Part shown: positions 8,089 through 18,540 of the stretch, in pieces
Position numbering within the stretch: the first letter of the stretch is position 1
Layout of the letters: each line of letters begins with the position of its first letter
Assembly: GCA_036898135.1 (NCBI GenBank)
Contig: CM072526.1
Coordinates: forward strand, 5,510,224-5,574,223
Length of the DNA stretch: 64,000 nucleotides
Source: Oncomelania hupensis
Lineage: Eukaryota; Mollusca; Gastropoda; Littorinimorpha; Pomatiopsidae
Reading direction: 5' to 3'
Notes under the pieces: model-generated
The model's input: the letters and a program-made list of their open reading frames with translations, nothing else
The model's database searches: none
Told to the model about the DNA's origin: nothing
Translations under genes and position numbers: made by a program

Positions 8089-10353
8089 TCAGATCTGCTG
8101 AGGAAATCCGCTTCGATGTTGTCTCTCCCTGGAATCGGTCGAACTGTGAAGACATAGGCCTGCAACTGCATAGCCCATCGGGTGAGTCTGGCACTGTTGA
8201 GGTGCGTTCGTCCTCCAGATGAATTCCTCCTCCAATACTGGTAGCCTTACCGCTGGCTCACTTGCCTCCCTCAAATTGTCGAAAACTTTCTGGCAGCCAT
8301 CCCTTCTGTTGACCTCTCCCTTCTTCCTTACTCGCACGATCGGTGCTCTGTACGGCGATGTACACGACTTGATAACCCCCAACTCCAGAATCGGTTCCAC
8401 TTCACTCTTGGCGACTTCCATCTGCGAAAATGGTAGCGGATGCTGTCGGTTACGTTCAGGGCTGTCGTCGGTCGACATCACCTCGCACTCGTCCAGCGGC
8501 GGTGCTCTCTCATGTAGCGCAGACAGCTCCGTGTCTATCAGCACGTCCACTGGCCCTTCGCTCGCTTGAAGCGGTATCTGTGGAACAGCGCCCTGGTAGC
8601 TGATATCTGTGGTTCCCACCGTCTCAGTTTGGTCCAACACGACGGCCACCGTCGGTTCTGGTTCTGCCGCACGTTCCACGTACCGCTTCAACTTCCTGCT
8701 CTTGCCGGCTCTCTGAACACGCGCTTTCCTGATGCGCCCCTTGGGTGTCGTCCGCTGGCATACGTCGCATGAAGAACAGTACTTCCTGACATCGCGGCAC
8801 ATCCCTGGCCAGTAGTACTTGGCCCACACCTGATCTAGGGTCCCCTTGGCTCCTCGGTGTTCAGCCATAGGTGTGTCGTGTCCCACACGTAGCACCTCCG
8901 GTCGAAGCTTGGCTGGTACCACCAACTGGCCGCGGTCCACCTTGTTCTGTCCTGTGTACTCGCGGTACAAAAGGCCCCGCTTCCAGACAAATGCCACTTG
9001 CCCTTTGCCTCGTTGCTCCTTTCCTGCCTTCTGGTCCGCTAACTGTCGCACCTTCGCAAGCTCGTCGTCTCCCAACTGCAGTTGGCGCATCTCCTTCGGC
9101 GTCGCGACGATGCTCATAGTCGGTCCGACCACCACCGGTTCTGTAGCGACTTGCTCCTTGGCTGGCTGCGCTCGTGTCCGCACAGCACAACACTCCGCGT
9201 CTCCCTCGCCGAATACTGGCAGTGCTGTGTCTCCTTGCTGTTCCGTCCTCGCCCAGTTGCCGATCACCACTGGGTAAATCAAGTCCGGCACCACCACTAC
9301 CTCCACTCTCCCGGTGTAGAACGGTGACTCCAGCTGTACCCATGCTGTCGGTAGCGACTTGGATAGCTGGCGAACGGCGAATCCTATGCGCTGCGTGCGT
9401 CCTGTGTAGTCAAGGTTGGCAACCTCTCCCTTCCGCAGGCAAATCAAGTCGGCCCCCGTGTCCCTCACAGCCGTCAGCGGAACACCTTCCACTACCACTT
9501 GGCTCTGGAACCGAGGATCTCCCTCCTTGCCTGCCTCCTTCAAGATGCGCAACGCTGCTCCACTTCGCTCGCTGCGTTTCGGACAATCCCGCTTCACGTG
9601 CCCTTTCTGTCCGCAAGTGTAACACACCCGCTTGTCAGGCGAGTTGGGTCGTGGTCCCGCTGGCTGGCGACCCTCGCTCTTGTCCCTGGGTGTAAACGGT
9701 TGTCGTGGTGGGAAACGTAGGTTTGTTCCCGCCCTGGCGTCGACGTACTGCTGCGCCAACGTCGCGGCCTCCTCCACCGTTGCTGGGTTGCGCTCGCGCA
9801 CGAACGTGACCAGTTCTGGCGTCATACCGTTGATCATCTGCTCCATCAGCACTAGGTCCAGTAAGTCCGCATACGTGGCCTTCTTGTTCGCTAGTCCCAT
9901 CCAGCGTTCCAGGAACAACTCTGACTTCCGTATGTACTGTTTGAAAGTCTCTGGTGGCTCCCTTCGTAGCTGGCGAAACTTCTTCCGATACGTCTCGGCC
10001 GTCAGGTTGAATCGTACCAACAACGCTGCCTTCAGGATCTCGTAGTCGGCAGAGTCGTCCTCATTCAAACCAACGTAAACTTCCCTCGCCTTCCCCTTCA
10101 GCAAGGTCCCCAAGCGAATAGCCCACGTGTCCTTCTTCCAGTCTTGAGCCTTGGCAAAACGCTCGAACTGACACAAGTAGGTTTCTAGGTCGTCCTTGTC
10201 TTCGAAAAATGGCAACCGGAGCTTAACCGTCTCGAACTCGGGTTGACGATTCCTGCGGTCCCCGGCGCCTTCCTGCAACCTAAGTTGCGCCATCGCTAGT
10301 TCGTGCTCTCTTTCCTTCTCTCTCTCTCTCTCTCCGGTCTGCGTCTTTTTCAC
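8089..10353 (-). CDS. Gag-protease-(integrase finger)-(RT edge) polyprotein of element B, internally deleted
   Basis: 754-residue frame. Coiled-coil and Gag (1-240, PETFKQYIRKSELF and following typical of retrotransposon Gag), CCHC knuckle CYTCGQKGHVKRDC (244-257), retropepsin motif DTGA (298-301), integrase HHCC finger (about 492-532, CSSCDVCQ). The integrase catalytic core and GPY module are absent: the finger is followed within about 25 residues by LKRYVERAAEPEP, the region that follows the GPY module in element A. Then comes the RT entry (EVEPILELGVIKSCTSPYRAPIV, 651 on) joined to an RNase H-edge remnant (FDNLREA.. IWRTNA, about 690-716). Finger-before-RT order again implies an integrase-first pol. 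The Gag N-terminus probably begins upstream at 10900 in another frame. Confidence 0.88.
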   Translation of the reverse strand: MKKTQTGEREREKEREHELAMAQLRLQEGAGDRRNRQPEFETVKLRLPFFEDKDDLETYLCQFERFAKAQDWKKDTWAIRLGTLLKGKAREVYVGLNEDDSADYEILKAALLVRFNLTAETYRKKFRQLRREPPETFKQYIRKSELFLERWMGLANKKATYADLLDLVLMEQMINGMTPELVTFVRERNPATVEEAATLAQQYVDARAGTNLRFPPRQPFTPRDKSEGRQPAGPRPNSPDKRVCYTCGQKGHVKRDCPKRSERSGAALRILKEAGKEGDPRFQSQVVVEGVPLTAVRDTGADLICLRKGEVANLDYTGRTQRIGFAVRQLSKSLPTAWVQLESPFYTGRVEVVVVPDLIYPVVIGNWARTEQQGDTALPVFGEGDAECCAVRTRAQPAKEQVATEPVVVGPTMSIVATPKEMRQLQLGDDELAKVRQLADQKAGKEQRGKGQVAFVWKRGLLYREYTGQNKVDRGQLVVPAKLRPEVLRVGHDTPMAEHRGAKGTLDQVWAKYYWPGMCRDVRKYCSSCDVCQRTTPKGRIRKARVQRAGKSRKLKRYVERAAEPEPTVAVVLDQTETVGTTDISYQGAVPQIPLQASEGPVDVLIDTELSALHERAPPLDECEVMSTDDSPERNRQHPLPFSQMEVAKSEVEPILELGVIKSCTSPYRAPIVRVRKKGEVNRRDGCQKVFDNLREASEPAVRLPVLEEEFIWRTNAPQQCQTHPMGYAVAGLCLHSSTDSRERQHRSGFPQQI

Positions 10354-10900
10354 TGGCCCTCAGCTCTATCTCTCTCTCCCTCTCTCTCTCTCTCCGGTTT
10401 GCTTCTTCCTGCCTCGCCGCTTGGTCCACCGCGTAGTCTAACGCCGCCTGACCTTTCAATCCTTCGCGCTTGGCGAGCCTCAAGATCCGCTCCATCGGCG
10501 TCTCGTCTGCGAATGGTCCCGTCCTCGGCGTCAGTGCCGCCTCGGCCTTGTAGATCGAACGGTAGGGATTGGTCTCGAACCTCTTCGGCCTCGTTGCGTC
10601 GCTCAGACGATCCTGGTCTCCGTAGACGTCGGTGCCTGCTGACATCCCGCCAGTCGCGCCAAATCCCGTCACAAAAGGATCACTCACTGTGTCTCTGGCT
10701 TCGAACGTCGTCAACTCCTCGTCCACTGACCCACGACGCGATGACTTGACCGGCGATCTCCGTCGCTCGTCCGCAGGGGGTAGATCGGTGACTCCCGTAT
10801 CAGCTGCTGCCGCCGTGCGCTCGTCCATCGTGACACCCACGCGAGAACGCGTACGAGCCGCGATCGGTGACACTCCTTCAGCCTCCTCGATCGATGCCAT
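10280..10900 (-). CDS. N-terminal Gag segment of element B, shifted in frame at a (TC)n tract
   Basis: Minus-strand frame whose best start is the ATG at 10900 (MASIEEAEG...). It encodes a polar, Arg-rich protein ending in RERERE repeats that continue, in a different frame, into the start of the 8089-10353 ORF. Both frames run through (TC)n tracts at about 10317-10335 and 10371-10393, so replication slippage there most likely split one original gag. A programmed frameshift is possible but there is no specific evidence for it. Confidence 0.6.
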   Translation of the reverse strand: MASIEEAEGVSPIAARTRSRVGVTMDERTAAAADTGVTDLPPADERRRSPVKSSRRGSVDEELTTFEARDTVSDPFVTGFGATGGMSAGTDVYGDQDRLSDATRPKRFETNPYRSIYKAEAALTPRTGPFADETPMERILRLAKREGLKGQAALDYAVDQAARQEEANRREREREREIELRASEKDADRREREREGKRARTSDGAT

Positions 10901-11261
10901 CCTGCTTAAGGAAAGCAACAACAACCGACAACAACAGCAAGTCAAAGTCCTACAACCCTACCTAACCTAGCCTAGCCTTAGATACTAACTACCTAACTAA
11001 GCTATCTCCCTTACCTATCACCCACCTCCTCCCACTCAAACAGTGGAAACTGGCCTGCAAGGCAGCGAACCGGTTGGAGAGTGCAATGGCCCCTTCCCTC
11101 ACGTGTGGTCGAACCTAGGCCGGCTGTGAGCCTCCGCTGAACAGCGACCTGACTCCCTCCAACCACCCGCTGGGGTGCACACTCTCACCGAATCACGCCT
11201 CACACACTCGGACACCACAGGACAATTACGAGACAACTTCACGTCTGGGCACACTCACACC

Positions 11262-11279
11262 TACCCTGCATCTCCACCA
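11262..11279 (-). other. Primer-binding site of element B, tRNA-Ala-like
   Basis: Two bases inside the 5' LTR (minus strand) reads TGGTGGAGATGCAGGGTA. The first 12 bases complement the CCA end plus acceptor stem of many eukaryotic tRNA-Ala (..GCATCTCCA-CCA). The assignment is from general knowledge of tRNA-Ala and has not been checked. Confidence 0.55.
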
Positions 11280-11281
11280 AA

Positions 11282-13049
11282 TGTCACTGCCACGACTATC
11301 CGGGCAGACGCCACAAACAAACACCTTACACACGCAGACAACCCAGACAGAATGACAGTTTCCCGCAGACGTGAAGGGATGAAAACACAACGAATATATA
11401 TACAACTTTCAAGCTATTTATTCATTCATACCACACACTCATACACATACAACATTTACACATGAAACGAGAAAAATGGTGATGGAACAATCAATGGATC
11501 AATGAGCAATGAAATGGAAATGTCAGATGAACGGGGGTTGCTGATCAACCACGTCTAACTAACGACTGTGCAACGCCAATGTCCGGGCACAGAGGGGGCA
11601 AGAGTCAAGAGGGGGACAAATAAAGAACGAGCCGACCTGATAGTAGGGTGTCCCCGTTGACGCCTCCGAAAGGTAGCTGCCTCCTCGTTGTGGTTGACGC
11701 TGGACTGTCGCTGGTAAGTCCGGCGTAGTGGTGTAGTCACTCCCTCCGTCGCCGACGATGACGATGATAATGATGATGATGGTGACGCTGTAGTTGCGGC
11801 GGCCCTGCCGCCGTCGACGCCTCTCAGCCTGACTCCCCCTGTCGGCTACCTCGTAACGCCGAGGCTAGGTCCCGCAACGGACGTCACAATCACGCGGGAA
11901 AGATGGGGTGGTGGAAAGATGAGGATGTCAACAAACGTGGACGTGGACGAACGGGTGGTGATGATGATGTGGGTCCAACGACCGGATGTCGTCGTCGTCG
12001 TCGCACTGTAGAGTTTGACGAACTTCTGAGCGACGAACAAAGACTCTCGATGATGAACCTTCGACGACTTTCGAACCTGCAACATGCTTGCCGTATTGTT
12101 AATGTCATGTCCACCCGATTCTGTCCCCCTCCCTCCTCACACTCTCCCCCCTTACTACACTAACTAATTCCTGTATCTTGAGGAAGCGCCACTGCCGTTC
12201 ATTTCACTTCCCTTGACTACTTTCACTGACTCTTGTAATCAACACATGATTCAAAAACTAAATGACATTATGAAAGCATGAAATGAACAATGCTGCAAAT
12301 GAATACATGAAATCATCAACACATTATCCATCTTGAGCAACCGCAACCTCAACAACAGCAACCACTTCCATCCTACCTTCATCACACTTCACCCCCATTC
12401 TCCTCCCTCATTCTCCCTCCTTCAGTCGCACCCTTCCTCTCCTCAGTGCAACCATACTCCCCCCAGCCTCACGCACAGCTATCGTTCAACACCCCAAACA
12501 GCCGGCCATTGGTCATTAGCACAGTAAGGAAAATCACCATCACACCCACCCAACGGCTCGACTGTAAAAGTACCTGTAGCTAGCCAGCCTCACACTGCTT
12601 GCCTACACAGTACTCCAAGTAGGGTAAATCCAGTGCGTAGTTTCCATTAGTGGATAATGCCTCACACTAAATTACCACACTGCACAAACTTTGCTATATT
12701 ATAGCTGCACTCCAATCTGAGAGCTAAACTACAAAACACAGCACCTTTTCCAACTAGTATACTCTTTTTGGAACCAGTTACTATTATCCGTTAATAACTG
12801 TCCCCCCTACTTTTCCAGAACAACCAAAACACCCAGAGCAACAAAACAACCCGGTCTACACCGTAGCTCTGCCAAACCTGTTCTGACTAACAGTGAACAC
12901 TTTCCCAACTGGCTGGCCAAACTATGCTGTTCAAAGATCACGCTTTCCACGCACATAACCATACATACGACACCGCGCAGTTACTACCCCAACTCATAAC
13001 TCCCCACCCGCACTTACTACCCAGTTTCCACACAGGCTGCCCTGTGACA
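11282..13049 (-). repeat. 5' LTR of element B
   Basis: 1768 bp, almost identical to 6264-8033. It is transcriptionally upstream of the gag frames on the minus strand. Confidence 0.92.
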
Positions 13050-13502
13050 ATTTCCTTGTTTACCATCGATCGAAGGTTCGGGACGATTGTCGAAGTAAGG
13101 GAAGGTTCGGGGTATGTGTGGAGAGATGAATGACGTAAGTCAGTGATGACGATCTTTTATTCGATTGGTGGCAGTGCGTCATTTCTACTGTATTCGAAAT
13201 CTTTCCGGAAGAGAGAGAGATTATAAAATCGTGTGCCGAGTTGCTGTTGGGAGATAGTAAAGTTGTTGATAGTGATTTGGGAAGTTGCTGTGAAAGTTGT
13301 TGAGTTGAGTTGAGAATTGTATGCAGTTGTTGGTGTGTGCTGAATAAAAGTGGAAAACTTCATACGTCGACTTTGTGACTTGTATGCTGTTTGGACGGGT
13401 TGCGTGGATAAACGAATCTGAGTTACACAACTATCAGGAATTCAAGCATCGGGGCTGAATCAGATACTGATAGAAAACACCATCATCGAACTGAGTGTAA
13501 CA

Positions 13503-15299
13503 AAGAGAGACAAGACGTCTACGCCACTGAAGGTCGCCGACAACTCCAAAGCTGCCATCGTGGACAGAGATAAGCTGATCCAGCTCCAGGAAGCTGATAG
13601 CACTTTAAACAAGTATAGGAACCGCCAAGACCACGTGACCAAGGGCAGTGGCACGGTCTATTTTGAGGTGAAGGCCAAGATCCTGTACAGAATCTTCCAG
13701 CACCCGAGGGTCAACGGAGGTAAACCACTACGTCAAGTACTGGTACCATTACCCTTAAGGCGCCCGGTGATGGAAGTAGCGCATGACTCAATTATGGGAG
13801 GTCACCTAGGTATCAAGAAGACGTCAGACAGAATCCAGGCGGTGTTCTACTGGCCAGGACTTCATGCGGACGTCAGCCGTTTCTGCCGATCGTGTGACAT
13901 TTGCCAGAAAACCATACCTCGAGGAAGGGTCCCGAAAGTGCCTATGCAGAGGATGCCTCTGATCGACCGACCTTTCAAGAGGGTGGCCTTAGACTTAATC
14001 GGCGAAATAAGACCTCCGAGTGAAGAAGGTCATCGATGGGTACTGACTTTAGTGGACTATGCAACTCGGTACCCAGAAGCAGTGCCACTGAAGAAGATTG
14101 ACACTGAAACTGTAGCAGAGGCACTGGTGGACATGTTCAGTAGGGTTGGAGTGCCTGAAGAAATTCTGACAGACCTCGGGACACAGTTCGTCTCTGACTG
14201 TATGACGGAGGTCAACAGACTGCTGAGCATCCGGCATTTGACTACGACACCCTACCATCCGATGTGCAACGGGCTCGTCGAAAAGTTCAATGCTACGCTG
14301 AAGTCCACCCTGAAGAAACTGTGCAGCGAGCAGCCCAGACAATGGCATCGCTACATCAACGCCCTACTTTTCGCCTACAGAGAAGTACCGCAGGAGTCCA
14401 CCGGCTTTTCTCCGTTCGAGCTGCTGTACGGAAGAACCATCCGAGGGCCGATGCACATCCTAAAAGAACTGTGGACGAAAGAAGTAGACACCCCAGAGGT
14501 GAAGAACAGCTACCAGTACGTGTTTGAGCTACGGGAGAAGCTGGAGCAGACTCTCGAGATAGCCAGAGAAAACCTGAAGAAGTCCCAAGACTGTGGAAAG
14601 CACTACTATGATCGTAGGGCTGTGAGCAGGAAGTTCAAACCTGGCAACAAAGTGCTGGTGCTGCTACCTACCGATCATAATAAGTTGCTGATGCAGTGGA
14701 AAGGCCCGTACGAAGTGGAGACCGTGGTGGGGATCAACGACTATAAGGTGAAGGTCGGCCAGCATTCCAAAATATACCACGCCAACCTCCTTAACCTGTA
14801 CGTGGAGAGGCCGCCAGAAACTGTACATGCAGCAACAGCAGCTGTGACCGACGACAGCTTTGACAGCGAAGAACTGTTGGAACTGGGAGACTTCCACAGC
14901 AAAGAAGGCATCGATGATGTTAAGCTAGGACCAAGCTTGACGGAAGGTCAAAAGATGGAGCTCAAGGACCTTATGGGCGAGTTTCCCCACAACTTCAATG
15001 ATGTCCCAGGCTCTACGACTTTGGTCGAACATGAAGTCCACACCCAGACCTGGAAGGAGCATCTGCAGACTTTGAGGGAGCTGTTCCACCGTCTCGCAGA
15101 AGCCAACCTGACCGTGAGACCCAGCAAATGCATCCTGGGAGCTGACAACGTCGACTGCGTCGGACATCCGATGGAAGAGGAAGACAACGGAAGACGCACT
15201 GATTCCAGGGAAGCCCACGTGATCATTGTCTTTGACCCTGGGCCGATGACGACCGCAACTGACAAGGGCGTCGTCTCCTTGCGAACGAAAGAACATTGA
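13503..15299 (+). pseudogene. Integrase-RT-edge half of outer element A2
   Basis: Continuation of the frame interrupted at 1024. It carries the integrase finger, a complete DD35E core (ALDLIG, LTDLGTQF, NGLVEKFN), the GPY/F module and the same RT-core deletion junction (EVHTQTWKEHL) as A1. It is open throughout and retains a 7-residue segment (VKNSYQY) that A1 lacks. It is separated from its gag by 12.5 kb of inserted DNA, so the gene is broken. Confidence 0.9.
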
Positions 15300-15329
15300 C
15301 TGTGTGGACGAACTAAGGATATTGGTAAT

Positions 15330-15535
15330 GACAGACTTGAAAATGAAAAACGTTGACGGGGTAAATGATCTGTGAACATTGACAGTATCCAGAAAGACTT
15401 GCAGATGAGAAACTTTGACTCTGTGTGAATGAACTGTGAACATTGACAATATCCAGGCAGATTTGAAGATGAAACCATTGACTCTGTGTGAATGAACTGA
15501 GAACGTTGATAGTGTTCAGACAGGCTGAAATAAGT
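15330..15535 (+). repeat. ~62-bp tandem repeat in the A2 3' region
   Basis: Homologous to the array at 5790-5990, about three imperfect units around GAACATTGACA.TATCCAG. Confidence 0.75.
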
Positions 15536-15617
15536 CTTAATTCTGTACTTTGTTTGTGCATTACGTTTCAACGTTGTTGAAAGAAATTAAGTAAATTTCT
15601 TCTTGAGTGGGGGGTTA

Positions 15618-16255
15618 TGTTACGTTGAAACGAACGAAAGTGTGTCTAAAGCGCGCACGATAGATCTAATCGTTTCGTTTTGCAAAGTATTCAATAATGG
15701 AGTTTATTTACCTTTGATTTGAGTTTGCATTGTTGTTAGGAGAGGCTTTGTATAACGTTGATGATTTGCGTTAGTCGATATTGTTGGAGAATTTTCGGGA
15801 TCTGCATGTTTATTACTGTCGATAGAAATTTCCCGATGGATATCGAAGGTCGTGAATGTTCCCGGAAGTAGAGGAAATGTGTATGACGTAAGCCAGTGAT
15901 GACGATCTTTAGTTCGATTGGTGGCAGTGCGTCATTTCTACCGTGTACCAAATTGTTCGAGAAGAGAGAGAGGTTATTTAATCGTGTGCCGAGTTGCTGT
16001 TGAGAGATAGTAAAGTTGTTGATAGTGATTTAGAAAGTTGCTGTGAAAGTTGTTGAGTTGAGTTGAGAATTGTATGCAGTTGTTGATGTGTGCTGAATAA
16101 AAGTGGAAAACTTCATACGTCGACTTTGTGACTTGTATGCTGTTTGGACGGGCTGCGTGAATAAACGAATCTGAGTTACACAACTATCAGGAATTCAAGC
16201 ATCTGGGCTGAATCAGATACTGATAGAAAACACCATCATCGAACTGAGTGTAACA
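15618..16255 (+). repeat. 3' LTR of outer element A2
   Basis: 638 bp, TGTTAC...GTAACA, preceded by the polypurine tract GAGTGGGGGG. It differs at numerous positions from the A1 LTRs (for example the first 40 bp and around 15760-15870), consistent with an older copy or a different subfamily member. Confidence 0.92.
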
Positions 16256-16266
16256 GGTTCGTTGAG

Positions 16267-16458
16267 TTGTTGTTTGTAGATTATAGTCACACGACACTTT
16301 CGCATATAGGTGACTACTGGACCGATTTATACTGACACCAGCGGGCCAGTTGTTGGTAAAGGGGAAAATAATATGATCACACGTTGACCAATCCGGGATT
16401 CGAACCAGCGACCTTTCGGTTACTAGCAAGACGCTCTTACCAACTGAGCTACCCGGCC
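16267..16458 (-). mobile_element. tRNA-derived SINE (minus strand) with 9-bp target duplication
   Basis: On the minus strand it starts GGCCGGGTAGCTCAGTTGG (A-box) and contains GGTTCGAATCC (B-box), a tRNA head of about 75 bp followed by an unrelated body and an ACAAACAACAA end. Direct repeats TTCGTTGAG flank it at 16258-16266 and 16459-16467. It sits only 2 bp beyond the right end of A2. Confidence 0.85.
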
Positions 16459-16467
16459 TTCGTTGAG

Positions 16468-18540
16468 TGTCTTAGAGATTCATTCTTGACCCAAATGGTA
16501 ACACCCTACTAGACACAGAGCTGGACAGCAGTCAAACATTTTAGACCTCGTTATTGTAAATGATGAACTGCTTATCTCGGACATTAAACACTTATGCCCC
16601 TTAGGTAAAAGTGATCATGAAGCATTGTCGTTTGATATGTATATAGATAGAAGCAAACACGATAAGGACAGATCTGGTAATGATACCAAATTTAATTTAA
16701 AAAGATGACGTTATGACTTAATGAGGGAGGAGATAAATATGACAGACTGGACTGTATTAGATAATAAAAGTGTTAATGATTGGTAGGTAAAGGTAGTCCC
16801 ATAGCCTTGTGGCCGTAGGGGAGCGTGATGTTGGAGATCACACTTATCTTGGGCCAGCGTAATGAGGGTGATGCCCAACTCTCTCCCTCGCTGCTTTACC
16901 TTCCCCACCCTCAAGAGAGTAGGTACTCAATCACAGTTGAGTCAACTGGGGGCGTTGTTATTTGTCGCTTCACGCCTTAGCGGTCACCCATCCAAGTGCT
17001 AACCGCACCGGACGGTGCTTCACTTTCGACACAGTAGCGAGTGCTCCAACCACTGCACTATCCGACACCCCTTAATGATTGCTGGAAAGAAATTAAATTT
17101 AAAATTTTAAAATGCATGGAGTCACATATTCCTAAAGTAAGAATAAAACAAAATCAAAACAAGCCCATATGGATGAACAGTAAAACATTAAAAAGTATTA
17201 AAAAAAAGAAGCATATGCTATACAAACGGTACTTAGCAACTAAAGCTGGAATGGATTACCAGAGATATATAGTGGTAAGAAACTATTGTAACAAATTTAT
17301 CAAAAATGCCAAACGAGAATATGAAAAAAAAAGTGTGTAAAAGTAGCAAAACAAATGCTAAGAGCTTCTGGAAATATGTTAACAGTAAACTACAATCAAA
17401 ATGTAGTATTAGCCCATAAACAACTAGTAGTGGTGACACCGTTGTAACAGATAAAGATAAAGCTGATACATTGAATCATTTTTTTGCAAGTGTATTTACA
17501 AGAGAGAAGCTAGATACTATGCCGTCTGTTACTAAATCAGGTAGAAGCAATGGTATAAATCTTACGGAGGTTGACATAACACCTAAGTTGGTTGAAGATA
17601 AATTAAAAAATTTAGATCCTAATAAGGCTTATGGACCTGATGGTATACCTTCGAGAGTACTTATGGAGTTGCATAAAGAACTTTCTATTCCGTTGTGCAA
17701 ATTATTTAATAAATCTATTGGCGAAGGCATTGTCCCTGATGACTGGAAAGAAGCAAATGTAATAGCCATTTTTAAAAAAGGCACAAGAAGCGAACCTAGT
17801 AATTATCGCCCTGTTAGTCTTACATGTGTAATTTGCAAGGTACTGGAGGGAATATTACGTGATGTTATAGTAAATTATATGTGTAGCAATAAATTATTTT
17901 CTGACTGCCAGCATGGTTTTCGAAAACATAGTTCATGCATTACACAACTTTTGGAAGTTATGGAAGACTTTACACTAATGTTAGATAACAAAGATACTAT
18001 TGATATACTTTATTTAGACTTTCAGAAAGCGTTCGACTCTGTCCCCCACGAAAGATTACTCCTAAAAATTGAAGAATATGGTATATCCGGCAATATCATA
18101 CAGTGGATAAGAAATTTTTTGACAGACAGGACACAAAGAGTTAGAGTTGGTAATGAATATTCTATTTAAAAAAAAAAAACAAGTTTTCATCGGTATTCCC
18201 CAAGGTAGCATTCTTAGACCAATATTGTTCATACTTTTTATTAATGATTTGCCAGAATCTGTGCATAGTTCATGTAAAATATTTGCAGACGACACAAAAT
18301 TATATTGTTCTTCAAAAGATAGTCAAATTATACAAAATGATATAAATGAACTACAGAAATGGACAGAAACCTGGCAACTATATTTTAATACTACTAAATG
18401 TAAGGTCCTTCACATAGGCAAAAACAACCCCCAAAATGATTATTACATGACTGTGAACAATGTACAGGTATTAGTGACTAAATGTGATAGTGAAAAAGAT
18501 TTAGGAATAGTATTTGACTCCATGTTAACTTTTGACTGTC
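16468..18540 (+). pseudogene. Degenerate LINE (CR1/L2/Jockey-like), endonuclease end plus reverse transcriptase
   Basis: Reading across frames: C-terminus of an AP-type endonuclease (LDLVIVNDELL... SDHEAL, about 16550-16625), then a reverse transcriptase with KAYGPDGIPSRVL (near 17630), NYRPVSLTCVICKVLE, QHGFRKHSSC, LDFQKAFDSVPH, GIPQGSILRPILF and FADDTKLY (near 18290). The frame is broken by a stop at 17338-17340 and by a frameshift at a poly-A run near 18168-18180; a SINE is inserted at 16783-17071. The 3' end is missing and abuts the minus-strand LINE at 18541. Clade assignment is by motif style only. Confidence 0.85.
16783..17071 (+). mobile_element. 5S-rRNA-derived SINE, copy 1, with 10-bp target duplication
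   Basis: 289-bp insertion inside the LINE, flanked by TTAATGATTG at 16773-16782 and 17072-17081; without it the LINE codons are continuous. The 3' half (about 16980-17040) contains CGGTCACCCATCCAAGTG and CTAACC..GCTTCACTTTCGA, which closely resemble the antisense of the internal promoter part of 5S rRNA. The rest is not 5S-like. A second copy lies at 48914-49600. Confidence 0.75.

Larger units (their letters stand above)
6264..13049 (-). mobile_element. LTR retrotransposon B (minus strand, integrase-first, integrase- and RT-core deleted)
   Basis: 6.8-kb element with two long LTRs (1770 and 1768 bp), both starting TGTCAC and ending GTGACA on the plus strand. A target duplication ATTTC lies at 6259-6263 and 13050-13054, inside the 3' LTR of A1. 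Its LTRs differ at only about five places by eye (for example a 2-bp CT difference near 6281, G/T near 6990, A/G near 7429), so it is young, and it is necessarily younger than A1. The coding strand is minus; the primer-binding site is at 11262-11279 and the polypurine tract next to 8033. Confidence 0.93.
1025..13502 (+). mobile_element. LTR retrotransposon A1 (gypsy-type, integrase-first, RT-deleted), itself carrying element B
   Basis: Complete element bounded by two 637-bp LTRs that start TGTTAC and end GTAACA. The host sequence AAGAG is duplicated at 1020-1024 and 13503-13507, as expected for integrase action with a 5-bp stagger. The host is another copy of the same family (A2). The two LTRs show no difference that I could find by eye, so insertion was recent. 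The 3' LTR (from 6075) is interrupted at 6263 by element B and resumes at 13055. The internal region has a primer-binding site, one long gag-protease-integrase ORF and a polypurine tract. Confidence 0.93.
6075..13502 (+). repeat. 3' LTR of element A1, split by element B
   Basis: Two pieces, 6075-6263 (189 bp) and 13055-13502 (448 bp), together 637 bp, matching the 5' LTR. The break is flanked by a duplicated ATTTC (6259-6263 and 13050-13054). Confidence 0.93.

Noticed and set aside
8566..10045. Numerous plus-strand frames of 70-170 codons opposite the element B ORF
   Set aside because: Shadows of the minus-strand coding frame in a GC-rich region; no recognisable domains.
1..16255. Endogenous retrovirus with an envelope gene
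   Set aside because: No frame after pol in A or B has a signal peptide, fusion segment or membrane anchor; these are plain LTR retrotransposons.
16380..16458. Functional tRNA gene (also 20130-20212, 50860-50940, 62447-62525)
   Set aside because: A- and B-boxes are present but each is the head of a longer repeated body with a 3' tail, one has a target duplication, and the stems are not well paired: these are SINEs.
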